Positions 33,465-42,101 of a stretch of 54,132 bases of DNA are shown here, in pieces. Made by a program: the position numbers and the translations under genes. Within the stretch, counting starts at the first letter, position 1, and each line of letters begins with the position of its first letter. The notes under the pieces were generated by a model. It saw only the letters and a program-made list of their open reading frames with translations, was not told where the DNA came from and searched no databases. Source of the stretch: JAHEIJ01 sp040235565 (GTDB lineage Bacteria > Pseudomonadota > Gammaproteobacteria > UBA6429 > Thiohalophilaceae); contig JBECLA010000087.1 of NCBI GenBank assembly GCA_040235565.1, forward strand, positions 1 through 54,132, given 5' to 3'.

Positions 33465-34349
33465 ATGGCATCTGAAGAGCTCACTTCAACCGGCTATATC
33501 AAGCATCACCTTCAAAACTGGACCTTTGGCAACCACCCTGAACACGGCTGGAGTTTTGCCAACTCCGCCGAGCAAGCCAAGGAAATGGGCTTCTGGGCGA
33601 TAAATGTCGATACCATGTTCTGGTCGATCATTCTGGGCGTGTTGTTCCTGTGGCTGTTTCGCAAGGCGGCAAAAACAGCAACCGCCGACACACCCGGTAG
33701 CTGGCAGAATTTTGTCGAATGGGTCGCGGAGTTTATTGATAGCAGTGTCCGTGGCTCGTTTACCGCAAAGAACAGCCTCGTCGCCCCCCTGGCCATGACC
33801 ATCTTCGTGTGGATTTTCCTGATGAACCTGATGGACCTGGTGCCCGTCGACTGGCTGCCCTGGGTCGCACAACAGATTGGCGCGGCAATGGGGCATGATC
33901 CGCACCATGTTTATTTCAAGGTTGTTTCCACCACTGATCCGAATGCGACCTTCGGCATGGCGTTTGCCGTGTTCTTTCTGGTGCTGTTCTATAGTGTGAA
34001 GATCAAGGGGATCGGCGGGTTTGCCGGTGAACTGACTTTACAGCCGTTCCAGGCCAAGAACCCTGTGGTACAGGCCATTTTTATCCCGATCAATTTTATT
34101 CTCGAGTTTGTTTCCCTGATATCCAAACCGATTTCACTCTCCTTGCGACTGTTCGGCAACATGTATGCAGGTGAAATGATCTTTATCCTGATTGCACTGA
34201 TGTTCAGTGCCGGTATCGGCATGGGGATTTTCGGCGGTTTACTGCAACTGGGCTGGGCCATCTTCCATATTCTTATTATTACCTTGCAGGCATTCATCTT
34301 CATGACCCTGACGATCGTCTATCTGGATATGGCACATCACGAACATTAA
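33465..34349 (+). CDS. atpB: ATP synthase Fo subunit a
   Basis: Subunit a forms the proton half-channels against the c-ring. The 294-aa membrane protein has an N-terminal part ending with YIKHHLQNWTFG, the block GSWQNFVEWVAEFID, and NLMDLVPVDWLPW in the membrane. The essential Arg lies in SLSLRLFGNMYAGE near residue 230. Subunits c and b follow in the order typical of proteobacterial operons. It also resembles other gammaproteobacterial forms in carrying an extended loop before the second helix pair. Confidence 0.96.
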   Translation: MASEELTSTGYIKHHLQNWTFGNHPEHGWSFANSAEQAKEMGFWAINVDTMFWSIILGVLFLWLFRKAAKTATADTPGSWQNFVEWVAEFIDSSVRGSFTAKNSLVAPLAMTIFVWIFLMNLMDLVPVDWLPWVAQQIGAAMGHDPHHVYFKVVSTTDPNATFGMAFAVFFLVLFYSVKIKGIGGFAGELTLQPFQAKNPVVQAIFIPINFILEFVSLISKPISLSLRLFGNMYAGEMIFILIALMFSAGIGMGIFGGLLQLGWAIFHILIITLQAFIFMTLTIVYLDMAHHEH

Positions 34350-34410
34350 TTTTTCAGCTTTGATTAATCTATTAAATATTTTTGACCTTATTTAGAAACA
34401 GGAGATAAAA

Positions 34411-34644
34411 ATGGAACAAGCATTGTTATACATCGCAGGTGCTTTGATGATGGGTCTGGGTGCCCTGGGCGCGGCCGTAGGCATCGGTGTCCTCGGTGGT
34501 CGCTTTCTGGAAGGTGCGGCACGTCAGCCGGAACTGATTCCGATGCTGCGTACCCAGTTCTTCATCGTCATGGGTCTGGTTGACGCGGTCCCGATGATCG
34601 CAGTGGGTATCGCCCTGTACGTCCTCTTTGCGGTAGCTGCCTAA
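34411..34644 (+). CDS. atpE: ATP synthase Fo subunit c
   Basis: Subunit c is the proton-carrying hairpin of the rotor ring. The 77-aa product has helix 1 (GALMMGLGALGAAVGIG region), the polar loop RQPE near residue 38, and helix 2 with the essential Asp58 in GLVDAVPMIAVG. A sodium-binding set (Gln and Glu-Ser in the helices) is not seen, so the ring should be proton-coupled. A strong AGGAG precedes the ATG, matching the high copy number of c. Confidence 0.97.
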   Translation: MEQALLYIAGALMMGLGALGAAVGIGVLGGRFLEGAARQPELIPMLRTQFFIVMGLVDAVPMIAVGIALYVLFAVAA

Positions 34645-34695
34645 GCATAACGCGCAAGAGAGTATTCACCCGAACAACACACTATAGGTTCTGGC

Positions 34696-35166
34696 ATGAA
34701 TATTAACCTTACCCTCCTAGGCCAAACGATCACGTTTGTCGTGTTCGTGTGGTTCTGTATGAAGTTCGTCTGGCCACCGATCATGAACGCGCTGGAACAG
34801 CGCAAGAAAAAGATCGCCGATGGTCTGGCTGCCGCCGAGCGCGGTGCACATGAAAAGGAACTGGCTGAAAAGCGGGCAGCAGAAACGTTGCAAGAAGCCA
34901 AACAAAAGGCGCAGGAAATCATCAATCAGGCCCAGAAGCGTGCCAATGAGATTGTTGAAGAAGCCAAGGACAATGCGCGCGGGGAAGCCGAGCGTATTGT
35001 GGCGGCCGCCAATGCCGAGATTGAACAGGAAGTGAATCGTGCACGCGAACAACTGCGCGGCCAGGTCGTATCTCTTGCAGTCGCCGGTGCCGGCAAGGTA
35101 CTGAAAAAAGAGATTGACGAAAAGGCCAACGAACAACTGTTGCAAGATCTGGTTGCCCAGTTATAA
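34696..35166 (+). CDS. atpF: ATP synthase Fo subunit b
   Basis: Subunit b is the stator stalk. The 156-aa protein has one N-terminal membrane helix (residues 5-26, ending FCMKFVWPPIM) and a long, charged, Ala-rich helix that dimerises. Only a single b gene is present, so this is the homodimeric b2 type and not the b/b' type. It lies 12 bases before atpH. Confidence 0.96.
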   Translation: MNINLTLLGQTITFVVFVWFCMKFVWPPIMNALEQRKKKIADGLAAAERGAHEKELAEKRAAETLQEAKQKAQEIINQAQKRANEIVEEAKDNARGEAERIVAAANAEIEQEVNRAREQLRGQVVSLAVAGAGKVLKKEIDEKANEQLLQDLVAQL

Positions 35167-35178
35167 GAGGCGGAAAAA

Positions 35179-35715
35179 ATGGCAGAGAAAAGTACTATTG
35201 CCCGTCCTTATGCCCTGGCCGCCTTTTCAATCGCCGAGTCACAAGGCGATCTGAAAAAGTGGTCTGACATGTTGCAGCTTGTTGCGGCAGTTGCATCCGA
35301 TGACGCAATGCAAGACTTGATCGGCAACCCGGGTATCAACAGCGACAGACTGATTGATATTTTTACCGGCATTTGTGGTGACGGACTGGACCAGTACGGA
35401 CAGAATTTTGTGCGCGTCCTGGCCGAGAACAAGCGCCTTGATGTCGTGGCTGAAATCGCCGATCTGTACGAACAAAAACGTGCGGAAGCCGAGAGTACCA
35501 TCGAAGCGGAAGTCACTTCTGCCATCCCCATGACCGAGGCACAACAGGCACAACTCGTTGCGGCCTTGAAGAAACGTCTGGGTCGGGATGTGACGCTGGT
35601 AACCAAGACCGATGACAGCATTATCGGTGGCGCCATTGTGCGTGCCGGTGATCTGGTTATTGATGCTTCTGTAACCGGTCAGCTTGAAAAGCTGACGAAT
35701 ACACTGATGCACTAG
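35179..35715 (+). CDS. atpH: ATP synthase F1 subunit delta
   Basis: Delta joins the b stalk to the top of F1. The 178-aa protein begins with STIARPYALAAFSIAE and has the C-terminal block GGAIVRAGDLVIDASVTGQL, both typical. GRDVTLVTKTDDSIIGG near residue 135 is also conserved. An AAGAGGCGG ribosome binding site precedes it. Confidence 0.96.
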   Translation: MAEKSTIARPYALAAFSIAESQGDLKKWSDMLQLVAAVASDDAMQDLIGNPGINSDRLIDIFTGICGDGLDQYGQNFVRVLAENKRLDVVAEIADLYEQKRAEAESTIEAEVTSAIPMTEAQQAQLVAALKKRLGRDVTLVTKTDDSIIGGAIVRAGDLVIDASVTGQLEKLTNTLMH

Positions 35716-35743
35716 TGGCAGAGTGATTTAAAGGATATCTACC

Positions 35744-37285
35744 ATGCAATTGAATCCATCTGAAATCAGCGAACTGATTAAGAAACGGATCGAAGGTTTC
35801 GAAACCGTTACTGAAGCCCGTAATGAAGGAACCGTTGTCAGCCTGGCTGACGGCGTTGTGCGCATTCATGGTCTGGATGACGTGATGGCGGGCGAAATGA
35901 TTGAATTTCCCGGCAACACTTACGGGATGGCCCTTAACCTGGAGCAAGATTCCGTTGGGGCGGTAATTCTGGGTAGCTACGAGCACATCTCCGAAGGCGA
36001 CAAGGTCAAGTGTACCGGCCGGATTCTGGAAGTGCCGACCGGTGATGCCATGCTGGGACGCGTTGTCGATGCCCTGGGTAATCCGATCGACGGTAAAGGC
36101 CCGATCGAAGCCAAGACTTCCTCGCCGATTGAAAAGGTTGCGCCCGGCGTATTCTGGCGTAAATCCGTTGATCAGCCGGTACAGATTGGTTTGAAGTCGA
36201 TTGACTCCATGGTGCCGATTGGTCGTGGTCAGCGTGAATTGATTATTGGTGACCGCCAGACAGGTAAAACGGCTGTCGCGGTTGATGCCATCATCAATCA
36301 GAAGGGCACCGGTATCAAATGTATTTACGTTGCCGTGGGGCAGAAAGCCTCCAGTGTGGCCAATGTGGTTCGTAAACTGGAAGAGCACGGCGCGATGGAA
36401 CATACCATTGTGGTTGCGGCCACCGCAGCTGAATCTGCAGCGATGCAATTCATTGCGCCTTACTCGGGTTGTTCCATGGGGGAATATTTCCGTGATAGTG
36501 GTGAAGATGCCCTGATTATTTATGACGATCTCACCAAACAGGCCTGGGCCTATCGTCAGGTATCGCTGTTGCTGCGTCGGCCACCGGGGCGTGAAGCCTA
36601 TCCGGGTGACGTGTTCTATCTGCACTCCCGTTTGCTGGAACGTGCCGCGCGGGTGAATGAGGAATACGTGGAACGGGAAACCAATGGCGCCGTTAAAGGT
36701 AAAACCGGTTCCCTGACGGCTCTGCCAATCATCGAAACCCAGGCGGGTGACGTCTCGGCCTTCGTACCAACCAACGTGATTTCAATTACCGACGGCCAGA
36801 TCTTCCTTGAATCTGATCTGTTTAATGCCGGGATTCGTCCGGCGATCAATGCGGGTCTGTCGGTATCGCGTGTGGGTGGTGCTGCGCAAACCAAGATAAT
36901 CAAGAAACTGGGTGGCGGTATTCGTCTTGACCTGGCGCAGTACCGTGAACTCGCAGCGTTTGCCCAGTTTGCTTCTGACCTGGATGAATCCACGCGTAAG
37001 CAAATTGAACGTGGTCAACGAGTTACCGAGTTGATGAAGCAGAAACAGTATGCGCCCATGAGCGTGGCTGAACAGGCCTTTTCGTTGCTGGCTGCGAGCA
37101 AGGGTTTCCTGGATGACGTGGAAGTCAACAAGGTCGTGGATTTCGAAGCGGCCATGCAGGCCTATCTGAAATCAAGCGAAGCCGAGTTACTTGCAAAAAT
37201 CAACGAAACCGGTGACTACAACGACGAGATCGAAGCAGCCATGACTGCAGCGATTGAGAAGTTCAAGACCACCAGCACCTGGTAA
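35744..37285 (+). CDS. atpA: ATP synthase F1 subunit alpha
   Basis: Alpha carries the non-catalytic nucleotide sites of F1. The 513-aa length is standard. The P-loop is GDRQTGKT at residues 169-176, followed by the family block LLLRRPPGREAYPGDVFYLH near 280 and the signature PAINAGLSVSRVG near 366. The AAGGA before the ATG is well placed. A long open frame on the opposite strand here is only a shadow. Confidence 0.98.
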   Translation: MQLNPSEISELIKKRIEGFETVTEARNEGTVVSLADGVVRIHGLDDVMAGEMIEFPGNTYGMALNLEQDSVGAVILGSYEHISEGDKVKCTGRILEVPTGDAMLGRVVDALGNPIDGKGPIEAKTSSPIEKVAPGVFWRKSVDQPVQIGLKSIDSMVPIGRGQRELIIGDRQTGKTAVAVDAIINQKGTGIKCIYVAVGQKASSVANVVRKLEEHGAMEHTIVVAATAAESAAMQFIAPYSGCSMGEYFRDSGEDALIIYDDLTKQAWAYRQVSLLLRRPPGREAYPGDVFYLHSRLLERAARVNEEYVERETNGAVKGKTGSLTALPIIETQAGDVSAFVPTNVISITDGQIFLESDLFNAGIRPAINAGLSVSRVGGAAQTKIIKKLGGGIRLDLAQYRELAAFAQFASDLDESTRKQIERGQRVTELMKQKQYAPMSVAEQAFSLLAASKGFLDDVEVNKVVDFEAAMQAYLKSSEAELLAKINETGDYNDEIEAAMTAAIEKFKTTSTW

Positions 37286-37301
37286 GCGGGGGTAGTTAAA
37301 C

Positions 37302-38162
37302 ATGGCAAGCGGTAAAGAGATTCGAGCTCAGATCAAGAGTATCAGCAATACTCGCAAGATCACCAGCGCCATGGAAATGGTCGCCGCGAGCAAGATGCGC
37401 AAGGCGCAGGATCGCATGGCATCTTCACGCCCCTATGCGGAGAAGATCCTGGCCGTGATCCATCACCTGGCCCAGGCGAATCCGGAATATCACCATCCCT
37501 ATTTACAGAAGCGGGACATGAAGCGGGTTGGCTTTATTGTTGTTTCATCGGATCGCGGCTTGTGTGGCGGCCTGAACAACAACCTGTTTCGGGATGTCCT
37601 GAGGCGCATGCGTGAACTGCAGGATCAGGGTGTGGAAATCGATATCTGTACCATTGGTCAAAAGGCATCCAACTTTTTCAGTCGCCTGGGGACACTCAAG
37701 GCCCAGGTGACCCATCTGGGTGATGCACCGGAAATTGCCGACATTATTGGTACCGTGAAATGCATGTTGAGCGCCTATGACAATGGTGAGCTGGATCAAA
37801 CTTATGTGGTGTTTAACCGCTTTGTTAACACCATGACCCAGCAACCTACCTTTGAGCAGTTACTGCCGATTGCCACCGAGGAAGAGGAAGAAGAGCTCAA
37901 GCATCACTGGGACTATATTTATGAGCCCGATGCCAAGTCAGTACTGGACGGGTTGTTAATGCGCTTTGTTGAGTCCCAGGTTTATCAAGCCGTGGTTGAG
38001 AATATTGCCTGTGAAATGGCGGCGCGGATGGTTGCCATGAAAGCGGCGACCGACAACGCCGGCAACCTGATCGATGAATTGCAGCTGGCCTATAACAAGG
38101 CGCGGCAGGCAGCAATCACCCAGGAATTGTCAGAAATCGTGGCCGGTGCAGCCGCCGTATAG
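37302..38162 (+). CDS. atpG: ATP synthase F1 subunit gamma
   Basis: Gamma is the rotating central shaft. The 286-aa protein begins with MASGKEIRAQIKSISNTRKI, with the N-terminal helix that fills the hexamer. It ends with NKARQAAITQELSEIVAGA, the matching C-terminal helix. SSDRGLCGGLNNNLF near residue 78 is diagnostic of the Rossmann domain. It lies between atpA and atpD, 16 bases after atpA. Confidence 0.97.
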   Translation: MASGKEIRAQIKSISNTRKITSAMEMVAASKMRKAQDRMASSRPYAEKILAVIHHLAQANPEYHHPYLQKRDMKRVGFIVVSSDRGLCGGLNNNLFRDVLRRMRELQDQGVEIDICTIGQKASNFFSRLGTLKAQVTHLGDAPEIADIIGTVKCMLSAYDNGELDQTYVVFNRFVNTMTQQPTFEQLLPIATEEEEEELKHHWDYIYEPDAKSVLDGLLMRFVESQVYQAVVENIACEMAARMVAMKAATDNAGNLIDELQLAYNKARQAAITQELSEIVAGAAAV

Positions 38163-38214
38163 CGGTCTGGGCCTTAGGCAAAGAATTAGCTTTGAAAATT
38201 AAGAGGAACCAAGA

Positions 38215-39591
38215 ATGAGTTCTGGAAAAATTGTCCAAATTATCGGTGCGGTCGTTGACGTGGAGTTTCCACGTGATGCCATGCCGAAGATTTATGATGC
38301 CCTGAATGTGGAAGATACCGGGCTGACACTGGAAGTCCAGCAACAGTTGGGTGACGGTGTGGTGCGTAGCATTGCCATGGGTTCAACCGACGGACTGAAA
38401 CGGGAAAGCGTTGTCAGCAATACCGGTTCACCGATTTCTGTGCCGGTGGGCGAAAAAACCCTGGGCCGCATCATGGATGTTTTGGGTAACCCGGTCGACG
38501 AACAGGGTCCGATTGGGGCGGAAACCACCATGCCGATTCATCGTGAGCCGCCGGCCTATGCGGATCAGGCTGCCTCTGTTGAGATTCTGGAAACGGGCAT
38601 CAAGGTGATCGACCTGGTTATGCCGATTGCCAAGGGCGGCAAGATTGGTCTGTTCGGTGGTGCCGGTGTAGGCAAGACCGTCACCCTGATGGAGCTGATT
38701 CGAAATATTGCGGTGGAACACTCCGGCTACTCGGTGTTCGCCGGCGTGGGTGAACGGACCCGTGAAGGGAACGACTTCTATCATGAAATGACGGAAGGCG
38801 GGGTTATCGACAAGGTATCGCTGGTGTATGGACAGATGAACGAACCGCCGGGCAACCGTTTGCGTGTAGCCCTGACTGGTTTGACCATGGCGGAACATTT
38901 TCGTGATGAAGGCCGGGACGTGTTGATGTTCATCGATAACATCTATCGTTACACCCTGGCCGGGACCGAAGTGTCGGCGCTGCTGGGTCGGATGCCCTCC
39001 GCGGTAGGTTATCAGCCGACCCTGGCGGAAGAGATGGGAATACTGCAGGAACGGATTACCTCCACCAAAACCGGATCGATTACCTCCTTCCAGGCGGTAT
39101 ACGTGCCGGCGGACGATTTGACCGACCCGTCACCGGCAACCACTTTCTCGCATCTGGATGCGACCCTGGTATTGTCACGCCAGATTGCCGAGCTGGGGAT
39201 TTACCCGGCGGTGGATCCACTGGATTCCACATCCCGTCAGCTGGATCCGCTGGTGATTGGTGAAGATCACTACAACGTGGCCCGCGCGGTACAGGGTACA
39301 CTGCAGCGTTACAAGGAACTGAAGGACATTATCGCCATTCTGGGTATGGACGAGCTGTCAGAAGAAGACAAGCTGATCGTGTCCCGGGCCCGGAAGATCC
39401 AGCGCTTCCTGTCCCAGCCGTTCTTCGTCGCCGAAGTCTTCACCGGTTCACCGGGCAAGTATGTTTCCCTGAAAGACACCATTGCCGGTTTCAAGGGTAT
39501 TGTCGACGGGGAATATGACAGCATCCCGGAACAGGCTTTCTATATGGTGGGCTCCATTGACGAAGTCGTTGAGAAGGCGAAATCCCTGTAA
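38215..39591 (+). CDS. atpD: ATP synthase F1 subunit beta
   Basis: Beta carries the catalytic sites. The P-loop is GGAGVGKT at residues 148-155, the catalytic Glu lies in VGERTREGNDFY, and the DELSEED region is present as MDELSEEDKL near residue 379. Its 458-aa length is normal. AGAGGAACC precedes the ATG. Confidence 0.98.
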   Translation: MSSGKIVQIIGAVVDVEFPRDAMPKIYDALNVEDTGLTLEVQQQLGDGVVRSIAMGSTDGLKRESVVSNTGSPISVPVGEKTLGRIMDVLGNPVDEQGPIGAETTMPIHREPPAYADQAASVEILETGIKVIDLVMPIAKGGKIGLFGGAGVGKTVTLMELIRNIAVEHSGYSVFAGVGERTREGNDFYHEMTEGGVIDKVSLVYGQMNEPPGNRLRVALTGLTMAEHFRDEGRDVLMFIDNIYRYTLAGTEVSALLGRMPSAVGYQPTLAEEMGILQERITSTKTGSITSFQAVYVPADDLTDPSPATTFSHLDATLVLSRQIAELGIYPAVDPLDSTSRQLDPLVIGEDHYNVARAVQGTLQRYKELKDIIAILGMDELSEEDKLIVSRARKIQRFLSQPFFVAEVFTGSPGKYVSLKDTIAGFKGIVDGEYDSIPEQAFYMVGSIDEVVEKAKSL

Positions 39592-39615
39592 ATTTCAAGG
39601 GGAAGGAGTAATATC

Positions 39616-40038
39616 ATGGCTATGACCATGCACATTGACATCGTCAGCGCCGAAGCCGAAATTTTTTCGGGCACGGTCGAAGTGGTGGTGGCCCCGGCAG
39701 TCATGGGTGAGGTGGGGATTTATCCCCGTCATACCCAGATGTTGACGCCATTGAAACCGGGGGAAGTCCGTGTAACCAAGCAAGGTGGCGAAGAAGAGGC
39801 CTTCTATGTTTCCGGCGGGATGCTGGAAGTGCAGCCGCATCGGGTGACCGTGTTGTCCGATACCTGTGTGCGGGCGCACGATCTGGATGAGGCGGCCGCA
39901 ATGGAGGCCAAACAGGCGGCGGAACAGGCCATCAAGGACCGCGATAGCGAGATGGAACTGGCAGAAGCCCAGGCGAAATTGGCTGAAGCCGTGGCGCAAC
40001 TCCAGGCCATTCAGCGGATGAAAAAGACCAGCCGCTGA
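39616..40038 (+). CDS. atpC: ATP synthase F1 subunit epsilon
   Basis: Epsilon binds the gamma shaft and can inhibit ATP hydrolysis. The 140-aa protein has the beta-sandwich domain (MHIDIVSAEAEIFSG, then GEVGIYPRHTQMLTPLKPG) and a C-terminal helical hairpin rich in Ala, Glu and Lys. GGAAGGAG lies about 8 bases before the first ATG at 39616. It is the last gene of the operon; a terminator follows. Confidence 0.96.
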   Translation: MAMTMHIDIVSAEAEIFSGTVEVVVAPAVMGEVGIYPRHTQMLTPLKPGEVRVTKQGGEEEAFYVSGGMLEVQPHRVTVLSDTCVRAHDLDEAAAMEAKQAAEQAIKDRDSEMELAEAQAKLAEAVAQLQAIQRMKKTSR

Positions 40039-40071
40039 AGTTGAACCCACTGGGTATATTCGAGGCAGGCG

Positions 40072-40100
40072 AAGGGGCAGTGTTATACTGCCCCTTTCTT
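40072..40100 (+). terminator. Rho-independent terminator of the ATP synthase operon
   Basis: AAGGGGCAG (40072-40080) and CTGCCCCTT (40088-40096) form a perfect 9-bp stem with a 7-base loop, followed by a T-rich tract. The loop holds TTATACT, which may also serve as a -10 for the next gene. Confidence 0.88.
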
Positions 40101-40120
40101 TTTGGCAGCAAGGAATGATA

Positions 40121-40612
40121 ATGAATGAACAAAGGGTTGCAGAGAACAAGGTGGTGTCTCTCACCTATGTGATTGTCGACGAAACGGGCGCGGTACTGGA
40201 ACAATATGATGTGCCTATCAGCTATGTGCATGGTGCCCATAGCAGCATGTATCCGAAGGTGGCCCTGGCCCTGGAGGATGCCAGGGTAGGCGATCAAGTG
40301 GAAGTCACCCTGAATCCGGCCGAGGGCTTTGGTGAGCGTGACCCGAGTCTGACGTTTAGCGATAAAATAGACAATGTCCCCCCCGAGTATCGGCACATTG
40401 GTGCCGAGGCGACATTCCAGAATGATCAGGGTGAGACCATGACGATGACCGTAGTCAAAATGGAGAACGGTGTCATTACACTGGATGGCAACCACCCCTT
40501 CGCGGGAAAAACCGTCACCTTTAGATTGTGTGTGACGGAAATTCGCGATGCCACGGAGGCGGAAGTCGGTAGCGGCGAGGTGGCACCAGGCGCCAATCCT
40601 CTATTGCACTGA
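40121..40612 (+). CDS. SlyD-like FKBP-type peptidyl-prolyl isomerase
   Basis: A 163-aa cytoplasmic-type FKBP with an inserted chaperone flap. It shows VSLTYVIVDETGAVLEQ, then the FKBP block NPAEGFGERDP near residue 67 and DGNHPFAGKTVTFRLCV near residue 123. This layout belongs to SlyD and FkpB relatives, which speed Pro isomerisation and help folding; the metal-binding His-rich tail of E. coli SlyD is missing, so nickel handling is not supported. I choose ATG 40121 since AAGGA is too close to the ATG at 40115. It sits between the ATP synthase operon and glmU. Confidence 0.88.
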   Translation: MNEQRVAENKVVSLTYVIVDETGAVLEQYDVPISYVHGAHSSMYPKVALALEDARVGDQVEVTLNPAEGFGERDPSLTFSDKIDNVPPEYRHIGAEATFQNDQGETMTMTVVKMENGVITLDGNHPFAGKTVTFRLCVTEIRDATEAEVGSGEVAPGANPLLH

Positions 40613-40636
40613 TTTTTCACAGCGACGAAACCCATT

Positions 40637-41998
40637 ATGTCTAATTTAACGATTGTCATTCTCGCGGCCGGCCAGGGTACCCGAATGAAGTCCCGACTGC
40701 CGAAGGTATTGCATCCACTGGCAGGCAGGCCCTTGCTGGCGCACGTGATCGACACGGCGCGCAGTCTGAAACCGGCGAAGATTATTATTGTGTATGGACA
40801 CGGTGGTGAACAGGTGCCCGAGACGCTGGCGAGTGACGATCTGACCTGGGTGGAGCAGACGGAGCAACTGGGTACCGGCCATGCCGTAGAACAAGCCATG
40901 GCGGAAATTGATGATGAGAGCAATCTGCTGATTTTGTATGGTGACGTACCGTTTACACAGACAAATACATTGGCGGAAATGGTCCGCCTTGGCTCAGAGG
41001 GCTTTGGCTTGCTTACTGTCCATCTCAGTGATCCGACCGGTTATGGCCGCATTGTCCGAAACAGCCACGGTGAGGTGTTGCGGATCGTTGAAGAGAAGGA
41101 TGCCTCGGAAGCGGAACGCGGGATCACAGAGATTAATTCGGGCATCATGTGCACCAGCGCCAAACTGATGCGGGACTGGTTGGGTCGACTTGAAAACAAC
41201 AACGCACAAAAAGAATTTTATCTGACGGATACCATCGCCATGGCAGTTGCTACCGGGGTGCCCGTCAATACCGCCCATCCGGCAATGGAGCAGGAAGTCA
41301 TTGGCATCAATAGTCGCAGCCAGCTGGCAGAGCTGGAACGCTATTATCAGTTACAGCTTGCCGAGCAACTCATGGCGTCGGGCGTGACAATTATTGACCC
41401 CAGCCGGCTGGATATTCGCGGTGATGTGCAGATTGCGACGGATGTGACGATCGATATCAATGTCATCTTGCAGGGTAACGTGCGTATTGAAGCAGGGGCA
41501 AGTATCGGACCCAACTGTGTCATTATTGATAGCTCAATTGGTGAGGGTGCCGAACTGTTGCCTAATTGCGTGATTGAAAATTCATCAGTTGGAGCCGGTT
41601 GCCAGCTTGGTCCGTTTGCTCGTCTCAGGCCGGGAGCGATGTTGTCTGACAACGCCAAGGTGGGTAATTTTGTCGAAATCAAAAACAGCAGCATTGGCAG
41701 GGGCAGCAAGGTTAATCACCTGAGCTATATCGGCGATACCAGCATGGGCGAGGGTGTAAATATTGGCGCAGGGACGATTACCGCGAACTACGACGGCGCC
41801 AACAAGCATCGTACCGTGATTGAAGATAAGGTTTCCACCGGAGCTAACAGTGTCATGGTGGCGCCGGTGACAATCGAAACAGGGGCCACCATCGGTGCGG
41901 GCTCAGTGATTACCAAGACAGCACCCGAAGGGCAGCTAACATTGACGCGGGCCAAGCAGGTGACGATTGAAGGTTGGCAGCGGCCGGTTAAAAAATAG
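40637..41998 (+). CDS. glmU: bifunctional GlmU: GlcN-1-P acetyltransferase / GlcNAc-1-P uridyltransferase
   Basis: GlmU makes UDP-GlcNAc for peptidoglycan and lipopolysaccharide. The 453-aa protein has the N-terminal uridyltransferase domain with LAAGQGTRMKSRLPKVLH (residues 9-26) and the GYGRIVR block near 135. The C-terminal left-handed beta-helix acetyltransferase follows, with GAGTITANYDGANKH near 378. The stop is directly followed by a repeat element (41999-42085). No clear ribosome binding site is seen. Confidence 0.97.
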   Translation: MSNLTIVILAAGQGTRMKSRLPKVLHPLAGRPLLAHVIDTARSLKPAKIIIVYGHGGEQVPETLASDDLTWVEQTEQLGTGHAVEQAMAEIDDESNLLILYGDVPFTQTNTLAEMVRLGSEGFGLLTVHLSDPTGYGRIVRNSHGEVLRIVEEKDASEAERGITEINSGIMCTSAKLMRDWLGRLENNNAQKEFYLTDTIAMAVATGVPVNTAHPAMEQEVIGINSRSQLAELERYYQLQLAEQLMASGVTIIDPSRLDIRGDVQIATDVTIDINVILQGNVRIEAGASIGPNCVIIDSSIGEGAELLPNCVIENSSVGAGCQLGPFARLRPGAMLSDNAKVGNFVEIKNSSIGRGSKVNHLSYIGDTSMGEGVNIGAGTITANYDGANKHRTVIEDKVSTGANSVMVAPVTIETGATIGAGSVITKTAPEGQLTLTRAKQVTIEGWQRPVKK

Positions 41999-42085
41999 TG
42001 GCGAGGGACGAGGTACGAGTGGCGAGTACCAAGTCGATCAAGGTTAATTTATAGAGAATTTCCTCGAAATACGCCACTCGTAACC
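41999..42085. repeat. inverted-repeat element of GACGAG-type units (glmU-glmS gap)
   Basis: The left part is a degenerate run of GCGAG, GACGAG and ACGAGTG units starting at the glmU stop. GGTACGAGTGGCG (42012-42024) is matched by CGCCACTCGTAACC (42072-42085) as an inverted repeat with one extra base. About 47 bases lie between the arms. The same units form the element at 45459-45589. Confidence 0.65.
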
Positions 42086-42101
42086 AGGAACTGTTTTTAT
42101 T

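Noticed and set aside
35657..36625. 322-codon open frame opposite atpA
   Set aside because: It is antisense to atpA with an odd His/Asn-rich composition, as expected of a shadow frame.
38265..38280. CACGTG core in atpD as a third parS site
   Set aside because: Only the central CACGTG and a few flanking bases match; the right arm has almost no agreement with parS.
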